Part shown: in pieces, positions 27,379 to 38,652 of the stretch
Layout of the letters: every line of letters starts with the position of its first letter
Position numbering within the stretch: the stretch's first letter is position 1
NCBI RefSeq assembly: GCF_001278075.1
Contig: NZ_CP011340.1
Coordinates: forward strand, 7,561,501-7,625,500
DNA length: 64,000 bases
Reading direction: 5' to 3'
Origin: Streptomyces pristinaespiralis
GTDB lineage: Bacteria; Actinomycetota; Actinomycetes; Streptomycetales; Streptomycetaceae
The notes under the pieces: generated by a model
The model's input: only the letters and a program-made list of their open reading frames with translations
Databases searched by the model: none
Told to the model about the DNA's origin: nothing
Position numbers and translations under genes: made by a program

Positions 27379-28308
27379 TCACCAGGACCGCAGGTGGGAC
27401 TCGATCCGCCTGCGGTCCAGGACGCCGTCGGCCACCACGATCCGGTAGCGGTACGAGAAGGCGGCACCGGAGGGGAGCGTGAACTCCTCGAAGAAGGCCC
27501 ACGAGAGGGCGACGGTCGGGGTCGGCTCCGACCGTACGAACCAGTGGGACGGGCTGACGGCGGCCTCGTTCTCCGGGGCGTGGGCGAAGACCAGGGTGCT
27601 GTGCGCGTCGACGCCGTCGTGCTCGCCGGTGAAGGCGAGCCAGGGCGCGGCGCGGCCCATCATGTCGGCGGCCCCTGCCTCGCCCGCGCCGCCGTGCCCG
27701 TCCGGGCCCACGACGTCGCCGCCGGTGAGGTCGCGGGGCCCGCGCCAGTGCAGCCCGGTGTAACCGGCCGCCTGCCGCCCGGCGGTCGTCGGTGAGCCGA
27801 ACCGCAGGGGCTCCGGGCGGGTGTTGGTGAGGTGGATGGACCAGTCGAGCGCCCAGGATCCGTCCGCCGGCTCGACGGAGTGGACGGTGAGCGTGCGCCG
27901 CTCCCGTGCCCATTCCGCGCCGCCGTTCTCGATCCAGGTGAGCCGCTCCCGCATCGTCAGCCGGTTCCCGGCCACGCCGACGGCGTCGAAGCCGTCGTGC
28001 CGCATCCACCCGATCCGGTCGGGCAGCGGCAGATAGCCCTCGCCGTGGACGTAGGAGTTGCCGCCCCAGAAGTTCTGCCCCGACAGATGGCTCGCGGTCA
28101 TCTGAAGGCCTTTGTGCCAGCGGTGGTCGCTCGGCCGGTATCCCGTCACCAGGCGGCCGGAGAGGGTCCGCAGCGGGTGCACGTACGGCTTGCGGGACTC
28201 GAAGGGCTCAGGGTCGGGGCGGTAGACGTACGTCATCAGCTCCACGCCGCCGTGCGACACGACGACCTTCTCACCGTGCGTGTGGGTCACGGTGACCGGA
28301 GCGCTCAT
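27379..28308 (-). CDS. PmoA-like (DUF6807) protein
   Basis: A 309-residue protein without signal peptide. It carries HPLRTLSGRLVTGYRPSDHR followed by WHKGLQM, then GLHWRGPRDLTGG near the middle and a C-terminal WFVRSEPTPTVALSWAF. These match the DUF6807 group often annotated as methane-oxygenase PmoA, a misleading name since no membrane helices are present. The fold is a galactose-mutarotase-like beta-sandwich. It is translationally coupled to the Gfo/Idh/MocA gene (4-bp overlap), a pairing seen in sugar clusters of actinobacteria, so it may act on the oxidoreductase substrate or product. The true activity is unknown. Confidence 0.7.
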   Translation of the reverse strand: MSAPVTVTHTHGEKVVVSHGGVELMTYVYRPDPEPFESRKPYVHPLRTLSGRLVTGYRPSDHRWHKGLQMTASHLSGQNFWGGNSYVHGEGYLPLPDRIGWMRHDGFDAVGVAGNRLTMRERLTWIENGGAEWARERRTLTVHSVEPADGSWALDWSIHLTNTRPEPLRFGSPTTAGRQAAGYTGLHWRGPRDLTGGDVVGPDGHGGAGEAGAADMMGRAAPWLAFTGEHDGVDAHSTLVFAHAPENEAAVSPSHWFVRSEPTPTVALSWAFFEEFTLPSGAAFSYRYRIVVADGVLDRRRIESHLRSW

Positions 28309-29447
28309 CGGTGTCCGCCGGCCGTGTCCGCGGGGGCCCAGGCGGGGTGCCCGCCGTGCATGGCGGTGTAGTACGGATCGTCGGACGTGATCTCACCGGC
28401 TCGTACGGGCATGCCGGTGAAGGCCGCCTTGTAGAGCGCGGCGACGAACTCCAGTGTCCGCCGCGCGTCGGGGCCGCTGCCCGGCGGGCGGGTCCCGGCA
28501 CGCATCGCCGCGAGGACGGACTCCAGTTGCGCGGAGTGCGAGCTGGGCAGATCCGCCGCGGGCGTCCGCCACGTCTCGACGCGGCGCTCGTCGGCGGCGG
28601 CGTGCGGGGCCGGCGTGTAGACCCAGTCGGCGTTGGAGTGGCCGTAAAGGTGGGTGAGTTCGACGGTGGCGTCGGAGCAGTCGATGCGGATCCGGCTGAC
28701 CTCGTGCGGTGACACGACGCTGTTGACGACGGTGGCCATGGTGCCGTTCGCGAAACGGACGAGCGCCGTCGAGACGTCCTCGCTCTCGACGTCGTGCACG
28801 AGCCGGCCCGCCATCGCCCGTATCTCGGCCCAGTCGCCGAGCAGGTGCAGCAGCAGGTCCATCTGGTGGATGCCGTGCCCCATGGCGGGGCCGCCGCCCT
28901 CCGTGGACCAGCGGCCCCGCCAGGGGACGGCGTAGTAGGCGCCGTCGCGGTACCACGTCGTCTGGCAGTGCGCGACGAGCGGCGTGCCCAGTTGCCCGGT
29001 GGTGAGCAGTGCGCGGGCGTGCGCCGCGCCGGAGCCGTAGCGGTGCTGGAAGACGACGGACGCGTAGGGGCCCGGGGAGCCGTCCGGACCCTCGGCCGCG
29101 GCGATGGCGTCGTACTCGGCGAGCGACAGGCACAGCGGTTTCTCGCACAGCACCCAGGCGCCCGCCCGCAGCACCTCGACGGTCTGTTCGCGGTGGAAGG
29201 CGGGCGGGGAGCCGAGCAGCACCAGGTCGGGGCGGGCGGTGGCGAGCATCTCGTCGAGACGGGTGAAGCCGTCGACCCCGTTCCCCGCGGCGGCGCGGAA
29301 GGCGTCGAGCTGTGCCGTGTTCACGTCGACGGCGGCGACCAGTTCCACCTCTGCACAGTGGTCGGCCAGGGCGGGGAGGTGGCTGCCGTGGGCGATGGCT
29401 CCGGTGCCGACGACGGCGGCACGCAGACGGCCGCGGGGACGTGTCAT
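28305..29447 (-). CDS. Gfo/Idh/MocA-family sugar oxidoreductase
   Basis: A 380-residue NAD(P)-dependent dehydrogenase. The Rossmann start is AAVVGTGAIAHGSHLPAL, the catalytic Lys lies in VLCEKPLCLS and the C-terminal beta-sheet domain contains GPAMGHGIHQMDLLLHLLGD with the usual His/Asp pair. It would oxidise or reduce a sugar or sugar derivative. It is the first gene of a two-gene unit with the PmoA-like protein. A LacI-type box (GAAAGCGCTTGC) lies 30 bp upstream of the ATG, identical to one before the second ABC importer, linking this enzyme with that importer. Confidence 0.88.
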   Translation of the reverse strand: MTRPRGRLRAAVVGTGAIAHGSHLPALADHCAEVELVAAVDVNTAQLDAFRAAAGNGVDGFTRLDEMLATARPDLVLLGSPPAFHREQTVEVLRAGAWVLCEKPLCLSLAEYDAIAAAEGPDGSPGPYASVVFQHRYGSGAAHARALLTTGQLGTPLVAHCQTTWYRDGAYYAVPWRGRWSTEGGGPAMGHGIHQMDLLLHLLGDWAEIRAMAGRLVHDVESEDVSTALVRFANGTMATVVNSVVSPHEVSRIRIDCSDATVELTHLYGHSNADWVYTPAPHAAADERRVETWRTPAADLPSSHSAQLESVLAAMRAGTRPPGSGPDARRTLEFVAALYKAAFTGMPVRAGEITSDDPYYTAMHGGHPAWAPADTAGGHR

Positions 29448-29476
29448 GAAGAGGACTCCTCGCGCGAAAGTGCGTA

Positions 29477-29488
29477 GAAAGCGCTTGC
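29477..29488. promoter_or_regulatory. LacI-type operator before the Gfo/Idh/MocA gene
   Basis: GAAAGCGCTTGC is identical, as reverse complement, to 20416-20427 before the ABC importer at 20477. It lies 30 bp upstream of the start at 29447, suggesting co-regulation of the two units by one LacI-family repressor. Confidence 0.6.
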
Positions 29489-29594
29489 TGGCGAGCCACC
29501 CTATGGGTGCCGCCGCGCGCGCGACAACCCCCGTCGTGTCCGGGCGGCCGAATGCGGGGCCCGGTTCGACGGGTCGGCGGTACGGCCCTCATTT

Positions 29595-29610
29595 GTTCGG
29601 CATTGCGAAC
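29595..29610. promoter_or_regulatory. Single IclR-type palindrome
   Basis: GTTCGGCATTGCGAAC matches the 16-bp box of the composite operators. A weak partner, GGTCGACCAACCGTGC, starts 19 bp on at 29614, so this may be an eleventh, degenerate composite site. Confidence 0.45.
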
Positions 29611-29679
29611 GCTGGTCGACCAACCGTGCCGGGTTGTGCGCAAAGCGTTGACGGCCGCCGACGTGGTTCCTAGGGTGCC

Positions 29680-29714
29680 GTTCGAAGTTCTGATCGCTGT
29701 CCGGTATATCGAAC
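29680..29714. promoter_or_regulatory. Composite IclR-type operator 3 (secreted GH51)
   Basis: GTTCGAAGTTCTGATC (29680) and GTCCGGTATATCGAAC (29699) start 19 bp apart and end 18 bp before the ATG at 29733, a position suited to repression. Confidence 0.75.
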
Positions 29715-29732
29715 GACTTCGAGGATGTGCGT

Positions 29733-32210
29733 ATGGCACGCAGACGATGGCGGCTCGGGCTCACCCTGGGAGCCCTGCTCGCCGGAACGCTCGGCGCGGG
29801 ACCCGGCGCGGCGGCCGAACCCGCCGACTACACCATCTCCGTCGACGCAGCCGGTACGGGCGCCAAGATCGACGACACGATGTACGGCGTCTTCTACGAG
29901 GACATCAACCGCGCCGCGGACGGCGGGCTCTACGCCGAACTCGTGCAGAACCGCTCCTTCGAGTACCGGCCCGCGGACAACGCCGCCTACACCCCGCTGA
30001 CCTCGTGGACCGTCTCCGGCGGCGCGAGAGCCATGGAGGACGACGGGCGCCTGAACGACCGCAACCGCACCTACCTTTCCCTGGACGCCGGTGCCCTGGT
30101 CACGAACGCCGGCTACAACACCGGCATCGCGGTGGAGAAGGGGAAGCGGTACGACTTCTCCGTCCATGCCCGCGCCGGCAGGGCGGCACCGCTGACCGTC
30201 ACCCTGCACGACGCCCACGGCGAGCTCGCCGAAGGCCGCCGGGTCGTCGCACGCGGCGGCTGGGCCGAGTACAGGGCGACGTTCACAGCGCGCCGTACCT
30301 CCACGACGGGCCGCCTCACCGTCGCCGCCGCACGGCCGGCCGCCCTCGACATGGTCTCCCTCTTCCCCCGTGACACCTACAAGGGCCGCGAGAACGGCCT
30401 GCGCAAGGACCTCGCGGAGAAGATCGAGGCCCTTCACCCGGGCTTCCTCCGCTTCCCCGGCGGCTGCCTGGTCAACACCGGCAGCCACGAGGGGTACGAC
30501 GAGGCGTCCGGCTGGGAGCGCCGCCGCTCGTACCAGTGGAAGGACACCATCGGCCCGGTCGAGGAGCGGGCCACCAACGCCAACTTCTGGGGTTACAACC
30601 AGAGCTACGGACTGGGCTACTACGAGTACTTCCAGTTCGCCGAGGACATCGGCGCGATGCCGCTGCCCGTCGTCCCCGCGCTGGTCACCGGCTGCGGTCA
30701 GAACCGGGCCACCGACGACCCCGCCCTGCTGCGGCGGCACATCCAGGACACGCTGGACCTCATCGAGTTCGCCAACGGGCCGGTGAGCTCCGAGTGGGGC
30801 GGCAAGCGCGCGGACATGGGGCACCCGGAGCCGTTCCGCCTCACCCACATCGGGGTGGGCAACGAGGAGAACCTGCCCAAGGAGTTCTTCACCCGCTTCG
30901 AGCAGTTCCGCACCGCGATCGAGGCCGCCCACCCGGACATCACGGTGATCGCCAACTCCGGCCCCGACGACGCCGGGACGACCTTCGACGAGGCCTGGCG
31001 GCTCAGCCGTGAGTCCGGTGTGGACATGGTCGACGAGCACTACTACAACAGCCCGCAGTGGTTCCTCGAGAACAACGAGCGCTACGACGCCTACGACCGG
31101 GCCGGCCCCGAGGTCTTCCTCGGCGAGTACGCCTCCCAGGGCAACACGTTCGGCAACGCCCTCGCGGAAGCGGCCTTCATGACCGGCCTGGAACGCAACG
31201 CCGACATCGTGAAACTCGCCTCGTACGCGCCGCTGCTCGCGAACAAGGACTACGTGCAGTGGCAGCCGGACATGATCTGGTTCGACAACGCGAGGTCCTG
31301 GGGCTCGGCCAACTACGAGACGCAGAAGCTCTTCATGACCAACGTGGGCGACGAGGTCGTCCCCTCCACCGCGTCCACCACGCCGACCACCTCGGGGCCG
31401 ATCACCGGCGCCGTCGGCCTGTCCACGTGGGCGACCAGCGCCGCGTACGACGACGTCGAGGTCACCGGCTCCGACGGCACGACCCTGCTGTCCGACGACT
31501 TCTCCGCCGGCGACGACCGGTGGACGAAGGCCACGGGCGCCGGGTCCTGGGCCGTGCAGGACGGCGCGTACGTCCAGAGCGACGAGGCGGCGGAGAACAC
31601 CCTCGTGACCGCGGGCGACCCGGCCTGGCAGAACTACGACCTCCGGGTGAAGGCCACCAAGAAGTCCGGCAGGGAGGGCTTCCTCGTCGCCTTCGGTGTC
31701 AAGGACACCGGCAACTACTACTGGTGGAACCTGGGCGGCTGGAACAACACCCGCTCCGCCGTCGAGAAGAGCGTCGGCGGGGCCAAGCAGACCATGACGG
31801 AGAACGCCACGACCATCGAGACCGGCCGCACCTACGACCTCCACGTCGAGGTGCGCGGACGGCAGGTGTCGCTCTACGTCGACGGCCGGAAGTGGGGCGG
31901 GTTCACCGACGACAAGGTCGCGGAGCCCTTCCGTCAGGTCGTCACCCGTGACGCGGCCACCGGCGAACTCATCGTCAAGGTCGTCAACGCCCAGGCGTCA
32001 CCGGCCCGGACGGCGATCGATCTCGGTGCGGGGACCGAGGTGGCCGGGCCGGCCCGGGTGACCACCCTCGCGGCCGACCCGGCCGCGCAGAACACGGCCG
32101 ACGAGCGGCCGGTCCGGCCGCGGTCCTCGACCTTCGACGGGGTCGGCAGCACCTTCTCGTACACCTTCCCGGCCCATTCCGTGACCTTCATGAGGATCAG
32201 GACCGGGTGA
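29733..32210 (+). CDS. Secreted GH51 alpha-L-arabinofuranosidase with inserted binding domain
   Basis: An 825-residue exported enzyme. A Sec signal covers about residues 1-28. An N-terminal CBM4-like sandwich (about 65-215) lies inside the GH51 frame. The barrel has FLRFPGGCLVNTG, acid/base Glu 378 in GVGNEEN and nucleophile Glu 465 in VFLGEYAS. Residues about 555-735 form an extra laminin-G/concanavalin-like sandwich (TLLSDDFSAGDDRW, NYYWWNLGGWNN) placed between barrel and C-terminal sandwich. It removes terminal arabinofuranose from arabinan or arabinoxylan outside the cell. The ATG at 29733 is preferred over GTG 29727 because GAGG is eight bases upstream. A composite operator directly precedes it. 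Confidence 0.93.
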   Translation: MARRRWRLGLTLGALLAGTLGAGPGAAAEPADYTISVDAAGTGAKIDDTMYGVFYEDINRAADGGLYAELVQNRSFEYRPADNAAYTPLTSWTVSGGARAMEDDGRLNDRNRTYLSLDAGALVTNAGYNTGIAVEKGKRYDFSVHARAGRAAPLTVTLHDAHGELAEGRRVVARGGWAEYRATFTARRTSTTGRLTVAAARPAALDMVSLFPRDTYKGRENGLRKDLAEKIEALHPGFLRFPGGCLVNTGSHEGYDEASGWERRRSYQWKDTIGPVEERATNANFWGYNQSYGLGYYEYFQFAEDIGAMPLPVVPALVTGCGQNRATDDPALLRRHIQDTLDLIEFANGPVSSEWGGKRADMGHPEPFRLTHIGVGNEENLPKEFFTRFEQFRTAIEAAHPDITVIANSGPDDAGTTFDEAWRLSRESGVDMVDEHYYNSPQWFLENNERYDAYDRAGPEVFLGEYASQGNTFGNALAEAAFMTGLERNADIVKLASYAPLLANKDYVQWQPDMIWFDNARSWGSANYETQKLFMTNVGDEVVPSTASTTPTTSGPITGAVGLSTWATSAAYDDVEVTGSDGTTLLSDDFSAGDDRWTKATGAGSWAVQDGAYVQSDEAAENTLVTAGDPAWQNYDLRVKATKKSGREGFLVAFGVKDTGNYYWWNLGGWNNTRSAVEKSVGGAKQTMTENATTIETGRTYDLHVEVRGRQVSLYVDGRKWGGFTDDKVAEPFRQVVTRDAATGELIVKVVNAQASPARTAIDLGAGTEVAGPARVTTLAADPAAQNTADERPVRPRSSTFDGVGSTFSYTFPAHSVTFMRIRTG

Positions 32211-32388
32211 GGAACGCGTGCGGGGTGCGCGCCGGGCGCGCACCCCGCACGCGCCTTCACTCTCCCGCCGCCCCGCGAACGACCCGGGGCGAGCAGCCCT
32301 TCCGCGGTCCGGGCCGACCGGTCCGGACGAACACCGACACACCCGAACGAGCCGCGTCGCGCGGCCACCGACGAGAGCGAGTCCACCC

Positions 32389-33573
32389 ATGACGACCAGC
32401 AGACGTGCCGTGCTGACGGCGGCGGCGGCAGCCGCGGCGACAGCGGCCACCGCGGCGACGACCCCGGCCGCGGCCGCCGGCACCACGACGGCCCCGAGGG
32501 GGACCCGGCAAGCCCGCGGCCCCGTCCGGCAGCGGTTCGGGTCCCTGGCCGACGGCACCGCCGTCGACCTGTGGACGCTGGAGAACGAGGGCATCCGTCT
32601 GCGCGTCCTGTCGTACGGCGGAATCGTCCAGGGGCTGGAGGTTCCCGACCGCCGGGGGCGGTGGGCGAACGTGTCCCTCGGCTTCGGCAACCTGGACGAC
32701 TACGTGGCGAAGAGCCCGTACTTCGGCGCGGTGATCGGCCGTTACGGCAACCGCATTGCCGGCGGCAGGTTCACGCTGGACGGGACCACCCACCGGCTTC
32801 CGGCGAACGACGGCCCCAACAGCCTGCACGGCGGCGACCAGGGCTTCGACAAACGGGTCTGGGACGTCGAGCCGTTCCGCCGGGGCACCGACACCGGCCT
32901 CACCCTGCGGCGCGTCAGCCCGCACGGCGAGATGGGATACCCCGGCACCCTCACCGTCCGGGTCGACTACACCCTCACCGCTCGCGGCGAGTTCCGCGTC
33001 GACTACGAGGCGACGACGGACCGCGCCACGGTCGTGAACCTCACCAACCACACCTACTTCAACCTCGCGGGCGAGGGGAGCGGCACCGTTCACGACCACC
33101 GGCTGCGCATCGACGCCTCCCGCTACACGCCGGTGGACGCCACACTGATCCCGACGGGCGTCCTGGCCCGCGTCGCCCGCAGCCCCTTCGACTTCCGGCT
33201 GGGCAAGCCGATCGGCGAGGACCTCCGCCAAGGGCACGAGCAGATCCTCCTGGGGCAGGGGTACGACCACAACTTCGTGCTCGACAAGGGGATCACCGCG
33301 CAGCCGCGGAAGGCCGTCACGGTCACCGAGCCCACGTCGGGGCGGGTCATGACCATCGCCACCACGGAGCCGGGTCTGCAGTTCTACAGCGGCAACTTCC
33401 TCGACGGCACCCTGAAGGGCACCTCCGGCCGGGTGTACCGGCAGGGCGACGGGTTCTGCCTGGAGACCCAGCACTTCCCCGACTCGCCCAACCGGCCCGA
33501 GTTCCCGACCACGGTGCTCCGGCCCGGGCAGGTGTACCGGTCCTCGACCGTGCACTCCTTCGGCACGCTCTGA
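32389..33573 (+). CDS. galM: Exported aldose 1-epimerase (mutarotase)
   Basis: A 394-residue GalM-type enzyme interconverting alpha and beta anomers of aldoses. It has an Ala-rich export signal with twin arginine (SRRAVLTAAAAAAA), so it acts outside the cell. Family motifs are YGGIVQGLEVPDRRG, GRYGNRIAGGRF, the catalytic-His motif NHTYFNLAG and the catalytic Glu in FCLETQHFPDSPN. It is in the same direction as the secreted GH51 (178 bp gap), and would equilibrate arabinose or galactose released at the cell surface before uptake by ChvE-MmsAB. Confidence 0.93.
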   Translation: MTTSRRAVLTAAAAAAATAATAATTPAAAAGTTTAPRGTRQARGPVRQRFGSLADGTAVDLWTLENEGIRLRVLSYGGIVQGLEVPDRRGRWANVSLGFGNLDDYVAKSPYFGAVIGRYGNRIAGGRFTLDGTTHRLPANDGPNSLHGGDQGFDKRVWDVEPFRRGTDTGLTLRRVSPHGEMGYPGTLTVRVDYTLTARGEFRVDYEATTDRATVVNLTNHTYFNLAGEGSGTVHDHRLRIDASRYTPVDATLIPTGVLARVARSPFDFRLGKPIGEDLRQGHEQILLGQGYDHNFVLDKGITAQPRKAVTVTEPTSGRVMTIATTEPGLQFYSGNFLDGTLKGTSGRVYRQGDGFCLETQHFPDSPNRPEFPTTVLRPGQVYRSSTVHSFGTL

Positions 33574-33586
33574 GCGGACGCCCACA

Positions 33587-33630
33587 GCACCGTGCCCCGG
33601 CCCTCCGCGAGGAGGACCGGGGCACGGTGC
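33587..33630. terminator. Bidirectional terminator between galM and mmsB
   Basis: Fourteen-base perfect arms (GCACCGTGCCCCGG at 33587-33600 and its complement at 33617-33630) with an inner CCTCC/GGAGG stem, in the 73-bp gap between convergent genes. Confidence 0.8.
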
Positions 33631-33646
33631 CGCGTCGGGCCGGCCG

Positions 33647-34885
33647 TCAGGAGCCGACCTTCCGCTTGTTCCAGACGTCGAACCCGACCGCGGCCAGCAG
33701 CACCAGTCCCTTGATGACCTGCTGGTAGTCGCTGCCGATGCCGACGAGCGACATGCCGTTGTTCAGTACGCCGAGGACCAGGCCGCCGATGATCGCGCCG
33801 AACACCGTCCCGACGCCGCCGCTCATCGACGCGCCGCCGATGAAGGCGGCGGCGATCGCCTCGAGTTCGAAGTTCACGCCGGCCTGCGGGACACCGGCGT
33901 TGAGGCGGGCGGCGTAGACGACGCCCGCGAGGGCCGCGAGCACGCCCATGTTCACGAAGACCAGGAAGGTGACCCGCTTGTCCTTCACGCCGGAGAGCTT
34001 GGCCGCCGCCTGGTTGCCGCCGAGCGCGTACACATGACGACCGACGACCGCGTTGCGCATGACGAAGCCGAAGCCGACGAGCAGGGCCGCGAGGAGCAGC
34101 AGCACGACCGGGGCGCCCCGGTAGCTGGCGAGGGTGAGGGTGAAGGCCAGGACCGCGGCGCTCAGCGCGGCGCACTTGGCGATGAAGAGGTTCCTGGGAA
34201 GCACGTCGAGCTCGTACTTCTGCTGGCGGCGGCGGTCCCTGACCTCCTGCCACAGGGCGAACGCGAGCAGCGCGAAGCCCATCAGCAGCGTGAGGTTGTG
34301 GTAGTTGGTGACCGGCCCGATCTCCGGCAGGTAGCCGGTGGCGATCTTCTGGAAGCCCTCGGGGAACGGCCCCAGGGAGCGGCTGCCGAGGAGGATCTGG
34401 GTCCCGCCGCGGAACAGCAGCATGCCCGCCAGTGTGACGATGAACGACGGGATGCCGACGTACGCGATCCAGAAGCCCTGCCACGCGCCGGCGAGTGCGC
34501 CGATCGCGAGGGAGAGGACGAGCGCGAGCACCCAGGGCACGTCGTGCTCGACCATCATCACCGCGGCCGCGGCGGAGACGAAGGCGGCCAGCGAGCCGAC
34601 CGACAGGTCGATGTGGCCCGAGATGATGACGATCATCATGCCGATGCCGAGCACCAGGATGTAGCTGTTCTGGAGGACGAGGTTGGTGACGTTGTTCGGC
34701 AGCAGCAGGACGCCGTCGGTCCATATCTGGAACAGCACGACGATGAGCGCCAGTGCGACGAGCATTCCGTACTGCCGCATGTTGCGCCGTGCCGCGTCGA
34801 GCAGCAGTTCCTTCGTGCCGTGGCGCGTCGGCGGGGGCGTGCTGGGGGAGGCGCTGGTCGGCGCGTCGGTGGTGGCCGGGCCCAT
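33647..34885 (-). CDS. mmsB: Monosaccharide ABC importer permease MmsB
   Basis: A 412-residue permease of the ribose/xylose/galactose (CUT2) class. It has about ten hydrophobic segments, with the CUT2 motifs SYILVLGIGMMIVIISGHID and DLSVGSLAAF, PSFIVTLAGMLLFRGG and the late AAAFIGGASMSGGVGTVFG. Its partner ATPase gene ends five bases upstream of this start region. The start at 34885 has AGAGG nine bases before it. It is the last gene of the four-gene operon that begins with the unclassified TIM-barrel-like gene at 38638. Confidence 0.93.
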   Translation of the reverse strand: MGPATTDAPTSASPSTPPPTRHGTKELLLDAARRNMRQYGMLVALALIVVLFQIWTDGVLLLPNNVTNLVLQNSYILVLGIGMMIVIISGHIDLSVGSLAAFVSAAAAVMMVEHDVPWVLALVLSLAIGALAGAWQGFWIAYVGIPSFIVTLAGMLLFRGGTQILLGSRSLGPFPEGFQKIATGYLPEIGPVTNYHNLTLLMGFALLAFALWQEVRDRRRQQKYELDVLPRNLFIAKCAALSAAVLAFTLTLASYRGAPVVLLLLAALLVGFGFVMRNAVVGRHVYALGGNQAAAKLSGVKDKRVTFLVFVNMGVLAALAGVVYAARLNAGVPQAGVNFELEAIAAAFIGGASMSGGVGTVFGAIIGGLVLGVLNNGMSLVGIGSDYQQVIKGLVLLAAVGFDVWNKRKVGS

Positions 34886-34890
34886 GTCGG

Positions 34891-36452
<1,562 letters not shown>

Positions 36453-36453
<1 letters not shown>

Positions 36454-37562
36454 CAGAGGTCGCTCGCCTTGATGTAGCCCGAGTCGACCAGCACCTGCTT
36501 GTAGTTGGTCACGTCGACGCTGACCGGGTCGAGCAGGAAGGCGGGCACGACCTTCTTCTCGTTGTCGTAGGTGGTGGTGTCGTTGACCTCGGGCTTCTTG
36601 TCGTTCAGTACGGCGTCGGCCATCTGGACCGCCTGCTTGGCGAGCGCCCGGGTGTCCTTGTAGACCGTCTGGGTCTGCTGCCCGGCGATGATGGACTTGA
36701 CCGAGGCGACCTCGGCGTCCTGCCCGGTCACGACCGGGTAGGGCTTTGCCTTCGTGCCGTAGCCGTCCGACTTGAGCGCGGAGAGGATGCCGATCGATAT
36801 GCCGTCGTACGGGGAGAGCACCGCGTCGACGGACTCCGAGCCGTACGAGCCGGTCAGCAGGTCGTCCATGCGCTTCTGCGCGGTGCCGCCGTCCCAGCGC
36901 AGCGTGGTGATCTGCTCCAGCCTGGTCTGTCCGCTGCGGACGACGAGCTGCTTCTTGTCGATGTACGGCTTGAGGACCTTCCAGGCGCCCTGGAAGAAGA
37001 AGCGGGTGTTGTTGTCGTCGGGAGAGCCGGCGAACAGCTCGATGGTGAACGGGCCTTCGGCGCTGCCGTCCTTCAGCCCCAGTTTGTCCACGATGTAGCC
37101 GGCCTGGAGTTCGCCGACCTTCTCATTGTCGAAGGACGCGTAGTAACTGACGGCCTCGCTGCCGAGGATGAGCCGGTCGTAGGAGATGACCTTGACGCCC
37201 TGCTCGCTCGCCTGGCGCAGCACGTCACCGAGGGCACGTCCGTCGATGGCCGCGACCACGAGGACGTCGACCCCCTTGGTGATCATGTTCTCGATCTGGG
37301 AGACCTGCTGGTCGACGTCGTCCTCGCCGTACTGAAGGTCCGTCTTGTACCCGAGCTTCTTGAACTCGGCGGCCATGTTGTTGCCGTCGGCGATCCAGCG
37401 TTCCGAGGACTTCGTCGGCATGGCGATCCCGACGGTGGATCCCTTGCCTCCCGCTGGCTCCTGCTTGCTGCCGCCCGTGCTGCTCTGGCCGCAGGCGGCG
37501 AGGGACAGGGCGAGGGCGGCGGTGACCGCGGTGACCGCGGCTCGGCGGTTGCGCATCTTCAT
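36453..37562 (-). CDS. chvE: Multiple-monosaccharide-binding lipoprotein ChvE
   Basis: A 369-residue periplasmic-binding-protein-like lipoprotein with signal [15 protein letters not shown] and lipid Cys in LAAC. The mature protein has [39 protein letters not shown], the Arg-Leu ligand loop VISYDRLI and [14 protein letters not shown], all in the order of ChvE/XylF-type proteins that bind L-arabinose, D-xylose, D-galactose or glucose. Context (arabinanases, lactonase, sugar-acid dehydratase) makes L-arabinose the most likely ligand. The ATG overlaps the stop of the upstream gene by one base. Confidence 0.93.
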
Positions 37563-38638
37563 CAGTCCTTAGGTGAGGGCACGACCGCCGGAGAGGCGGT
37601 GGCAAGGTCGGTGACGGGCGGATCGGTGACAGCGGGGCCGGTGACGGACGGCCCGGTCCCGGGGAGGTCCGTCACGGGGAAGCGGTGCAGAGGGCCGGGG
37701 AGACGCGAGCCGAGCGGCGACATCCCGCCGTCGGCGCCGAGACGGGCCAGCAGGTCGAGCGTGAGCCGGCCGCGCCGGACCCGTTCCCGGGCGGAGGCCA
37801 GCATCGTGTCGCGCATGTGGGCGCCGTACGGGTAGAAGCCGGGCGCCTTGCTCAGTCCGAACTTCAGATAGAGGGGAGCGCCGCGCCTGATGAGCTCGGC
37901 CGCCTCGTACATGCGCACATAGCCGCCGAGGTCGTCCGGCGCCTCCACATAGAGGTCCATCGGCGCCGCGCTGGCCCGCCGGATCTCGGTGAGGTGGGCG
38001 AGCGTCAGGTCGGAGGGCACATTGACCGAGTCGGCGCCGAGCCGTTCATGGACGGCGTACGCCGCCGGGTTGACCGGACCCACCAGCGCGGACACCTTGA
38101 ACGTCGTGTCGGCCGGCAACACCCCCTGGGCGCGCAGCCGGTGCAGGCACCAGAGCACCCCTTCGTCGGCGACGAGGAGACAGCGCACGCCGAGGGCGGT
38201 CGCGCGGAGCGCGTCCTCGACACAGCCGGCGAGCGCGTCGTGACCACGGGCCCGCAGTCCGGAGCCGCCGGACTCGGTGCGGGTCGAGGCTCCGATGTCC
38301 CAGCTGCCGCGCGGTCCGGTGAACAGGCAGAGCTCGATGCCGCGTTCGGCGCAGGCGCCGGTCATCTCGGTGATCTCGTCGTCGGAGAGCATCCACACGC
38401 CGCTGCCCTGGCTGATGCGGTGGACCGGCAGGTCCAGCCGGGCGGCCTCCTTGAGCACGACGGCCAGCACCTCCGGGCCCTCGCAGGAGGGGATCTCGGT
38501 GCGCCAGCTGCCGCCGTCGGGGAACCGGTGCGGGGAGGCGTCCGAGGGATTCTCTGCCGGTGCGGCCAGGCCCAGTGCGGCGAGTGCCGCTCCACCGGGG
38601 CGGCGCGCTCCGGAGGTTCGAGCAGGGGGAGGGGTCAC
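37562..38638 (-). CDS. Uncharacterised TIM-barrel-like protein, first gene of the chvE operon
   Basis: A 358-residue soluble protein that I cannot assign with confidence. It alternates short strands ending in small/acidic residues with helices: [101 protein letters not shown] and [12 protein letters not shown]. This is a TIM-barrel rhythm and faintly recalls the U32 peptidase family. A paralogue is at 47689-48666. It starts at GTG 38638 (GAGG upstream), is translationally coupled to chvE, and has a composite IclR-type operator 15 bp upstream. The C-terminus has a Pro/Val/Thr-rich tail ([19 protein letters not shown]). Role in sugar catabolism is inferred only. Confidence 0.75.
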   Translation of the reverse strand: MTPPPARTSGARRPGGAALAALGLAAPAENPSDASPHRFPDGGSWRTEIPSCEGPEVLAVVLKEAARLDLPVHRISQGSGVWMLSDDEITEMTGACAERGIELCLFTGPRGSWDIGASTRTESGGSGLRARGHDALAGCVEDALRATALGVRCLLVADEGVLWCLHRLRAQGVLPADTTFKVSALVGPVNPAAYAVHERLGADSVNVPSDLTLAHLTEIRRASAAPMDLYVEAPDDLGGYVRMYEAAELIRRGAPLYLKFGLSKAPGFYPYGAHMRDTMLASARERVRRGRLTLDLLARLGADGGMSPLGSRLPGPLHRFPVTDLPGTGPSVTGPAVTDPPVTDLATASPAVVPSPKD

Positions 38639-38652
38639 GAGCAACCTCTATT

